Assembly (NCBI GenBank): GCA_903905395.1
Contig: CAIVGD010000370.1
Location: forward strand, 1 to 5,387
Reading direction: 5' to 3'
Length of the DNA: 5,387 bases
Source of the DNA: an uncultured Verrucomicrobiota bacterium
GTDB taxonomy: Bacteria; Verrucomicrobiota; Verrucomicrobiia; Methylacidiphilales; Verrucolacustridaceae
Shown here: positions 4,384-5,387 of the stretch, one piece after another
Position numbering within the stretch: the first letter of the stretch is position 1
Layout of the letters: every line of letters begins with the position of its first letter
Position numbers and translations under genes: made by a program
The notes under the pieces: model-generated
The model's input: the letters and a program-made list of their open reading frames with translations, nothing else
What the model was told of the DNA's origin: nothing
Database searches by the model: none

Positions 4384-5387
4384 TGCTGGAAGATGGGGGG
4401 CGGTGCTACTGCTACCCTTCATCTGGGCGGGGGCGGGGTGGAGTCAGGACTTGGTTTCGAAGCCGACAACAGGGACGGGCTGGGAAGCGGATCTGGGACG
4501 GATGGGTTTCGAGGTGCCGATTGAGGAGCTGAATCAGGGGGAGATCGTGGGGCAGAAGTGGTTGGCGGGAGGGGAGTGCCCGGGTTTTCTGGGGGCGAAG
4601 GTTTATTTTCTGGCTCCAGTTCCACCTGAAAAGGTGGCTCGGGCGATTCTTTTTTTTGATCCAACGCAGGGTAAAAATTTGTTATGGGAGGATTCTGGGT
4701 CGATCAAGATTTTCCAAAGGATTTCCCGCCCCCCGGTGGAAACGGTTTGGGCACGGTTTCGGGAGGCTTTAAACAAACTGCCCTTTGACATCATGGTGAA
4801 TGTTCAAGGGCAGAAAGTGGGAACATTTCATCTTCATCCGGATGAGATTGAAATCGTTTCACGGGAAAAGAGTTCCGGATGGGTTTCGGTTTTGGGAAAA
4901 CTCATGGGCACTTTTCAACGTGGAGGATGGAATGATACGATTGCGGTTCCTGCCGGTCTGGGGAGAGCGGTGGATTTCGACCGGGATTTGCGGGAAGTTC
5001 TGAAGGAAAATGGGGCGGTGCGGGATGAGTTTCGCCCCATACTGACTGCTTTGGCGTATGGGGGAAAAGGGGGGAAGGAGAAGATCGAGATCAACGATTA
5101 CTGGCAGTTGATGGAGGTGGACAAATCGCCGGCGGTGGCGTTGGGTTGTGGGGTGGCACGTGCTGGGAGCGGGGGACGCTGGGAGGTGGCGGACATGAAT
5201 TATTACGTCTCCCGCGGTTATTTTGGTTCAATCAGTTTATACGGAATCTGGCCTTATGGGGAGGGGAAGTCACTCGTTTGCCGAATTGATGCGGTCAGAG
5301 CAGACTCTGGTCAACTTTCTCAAGCGACAGCCAAGATGATTGGCGAATCTCTATTCCTGAGAGAAGTGGAATCGAACTGTGGAAAAA
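4361..5387 (+). CDS. Unrecognised probable secreted protein, 3' end off-window
   Basis: An uninterrupted frame of 342 codons from ATG 4361 to the window edge with no stop. I do not recognise the family. Residues 1-25 look like a Sec signal peptide: positive n-region (Lys3, Arg6, Arg11), hydrophobic core WGAVLLLPFIWAGAGW (12-27), and AGA (23-25) or GWS (26-28) as cleavage site. There is no lipobox cysteine. The mature part looks like a soluble mixed alpha/beta protein: no further membrane span, many Trp, Gly and charged residues, and cysteines at 73, 263, 307 and 340. Its opening GWEADLGRMGFEVPIEELNQ and the later stretch GCGVARAGSGGRWEVADMNY (262-281) are possible family signatures. An in-frame TGA (4340-4342) fixes the N-terminal limit. 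The Shine-Dalgarno sequence is weak (AAGAAAG about nine bases upstream). The frame is strong, since chance would rarely leave 342 codons open; the function is unknown. Confidence 0.85.
   Translation, partial: MQKEFRVNAGRWGAVLLLPFIWAGAGWSQDLVSKPTTGTGWEADLGRMGFEVPIEELNQGEIVGQKWLAGGECPGFLGAKVYFLAPVPPEKVARAILFFDPTQGKNLLWEDSGSIKIFQRISRPPVETVWARFREALNKLPFDIMVNVQGQKVGTFHLHPDEIEIVSREKSSGWVSVLGKLMGTFQRGGWNDTIAVPAGLGRAVDFDRDLREVLKENGAVRDEFRPILTALAYGGKGGKEKIEINDYWQLMEVDKSPAVALGCGVARAGSGGRWEVADMNYYVSRGYFGSISLYGIWPYGEGKSLVCRIDAVRADSGQLSQATAKMIGESLFLREVESNCGK

Noticed and set aside
4419..4794. Minus-strand frames (Pro/Ser-rich) opposite the right-hand gene
   Set aside because: Their Pro/Ser-rich translations are shadows of the G-rich plus-strand frame, which stays open for 342 codons and begins with a signal peptide.

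Overview
This 5.4 kb bacterial chromosomal window holds a housekeeping block on the minus strand (rpsO, pnp, then a peroxiredoxin gene). It is flanked on the left by a toxin-antitoxin cassette and a divergent sulfur-assimilation gene, and on the right by a divergent, unrecognised gene for a probable secreted protein that runs off the window. No rRNA or phylogenetic marker settles the organism. The high GC content, the rpsO-pnp linkage, starts without Shine-Dalgarno sequences and the style of the orphan exported protein fit a Verrucomicrobiota-like or Acidobacteriota-like genome. That placement is an inference of low confidence.

Region by region. Bases 1-368 (minus) are the N-terminal third of O-acetylhomoserine sulfhydrylase (metY), cut by the left edge. 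Bases 369-558 are an AT-rich divergent intergenic region with candidate promoters facing both ways and one copy of a GGGTCCGTCCC-cored repeat. Bases 559-1205 (plus) are a VapBC type II toxin-antitoxin operon: an AbrB-fold antitoxin and a PIN-domain toxin that overlap by one base. Bases 1204-1226 are a second, perfectly palindromic copy of the repeat, which acts as a bidirectional terminator between vapC and the convergent peroxiredoxin gene. Bases 1229-4340 (minus) are the rpsO-pnp-peroxiredoxin block, with a 203-bp pyrimidine-rich leader between rpsO and pnp and an 11-bp gap between pnp and the peroxiredoxin gene. Bases 4361-5387 (plus) are one uninterrupted reading frame of 342 codons with a signal peptide and no stop. 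It starts only 20 bp from the rpsO start codon.

How the parts relate. Ribosomal protein S15 and polynucleotide phosphorylase are a classic translation/RNA-decay pair. The peroxiredoxin gene is appended through a Shine-Dalgarno sequence that overlaps the pnp stop codon, which suggests co-expression. The vapBC cassette looks like an accessory insertion between two housekeeping genes, because copies of the same repeat flank it and the left copy is not placed where a terminator would be needed. Nothing in the window amounts to a clearly new multi-gene system. The points most worth a second look are the repeat-bracketed TA cassette, the promoter-like elements lying almost on top of three start codons, and the unrecognised secreted protein.
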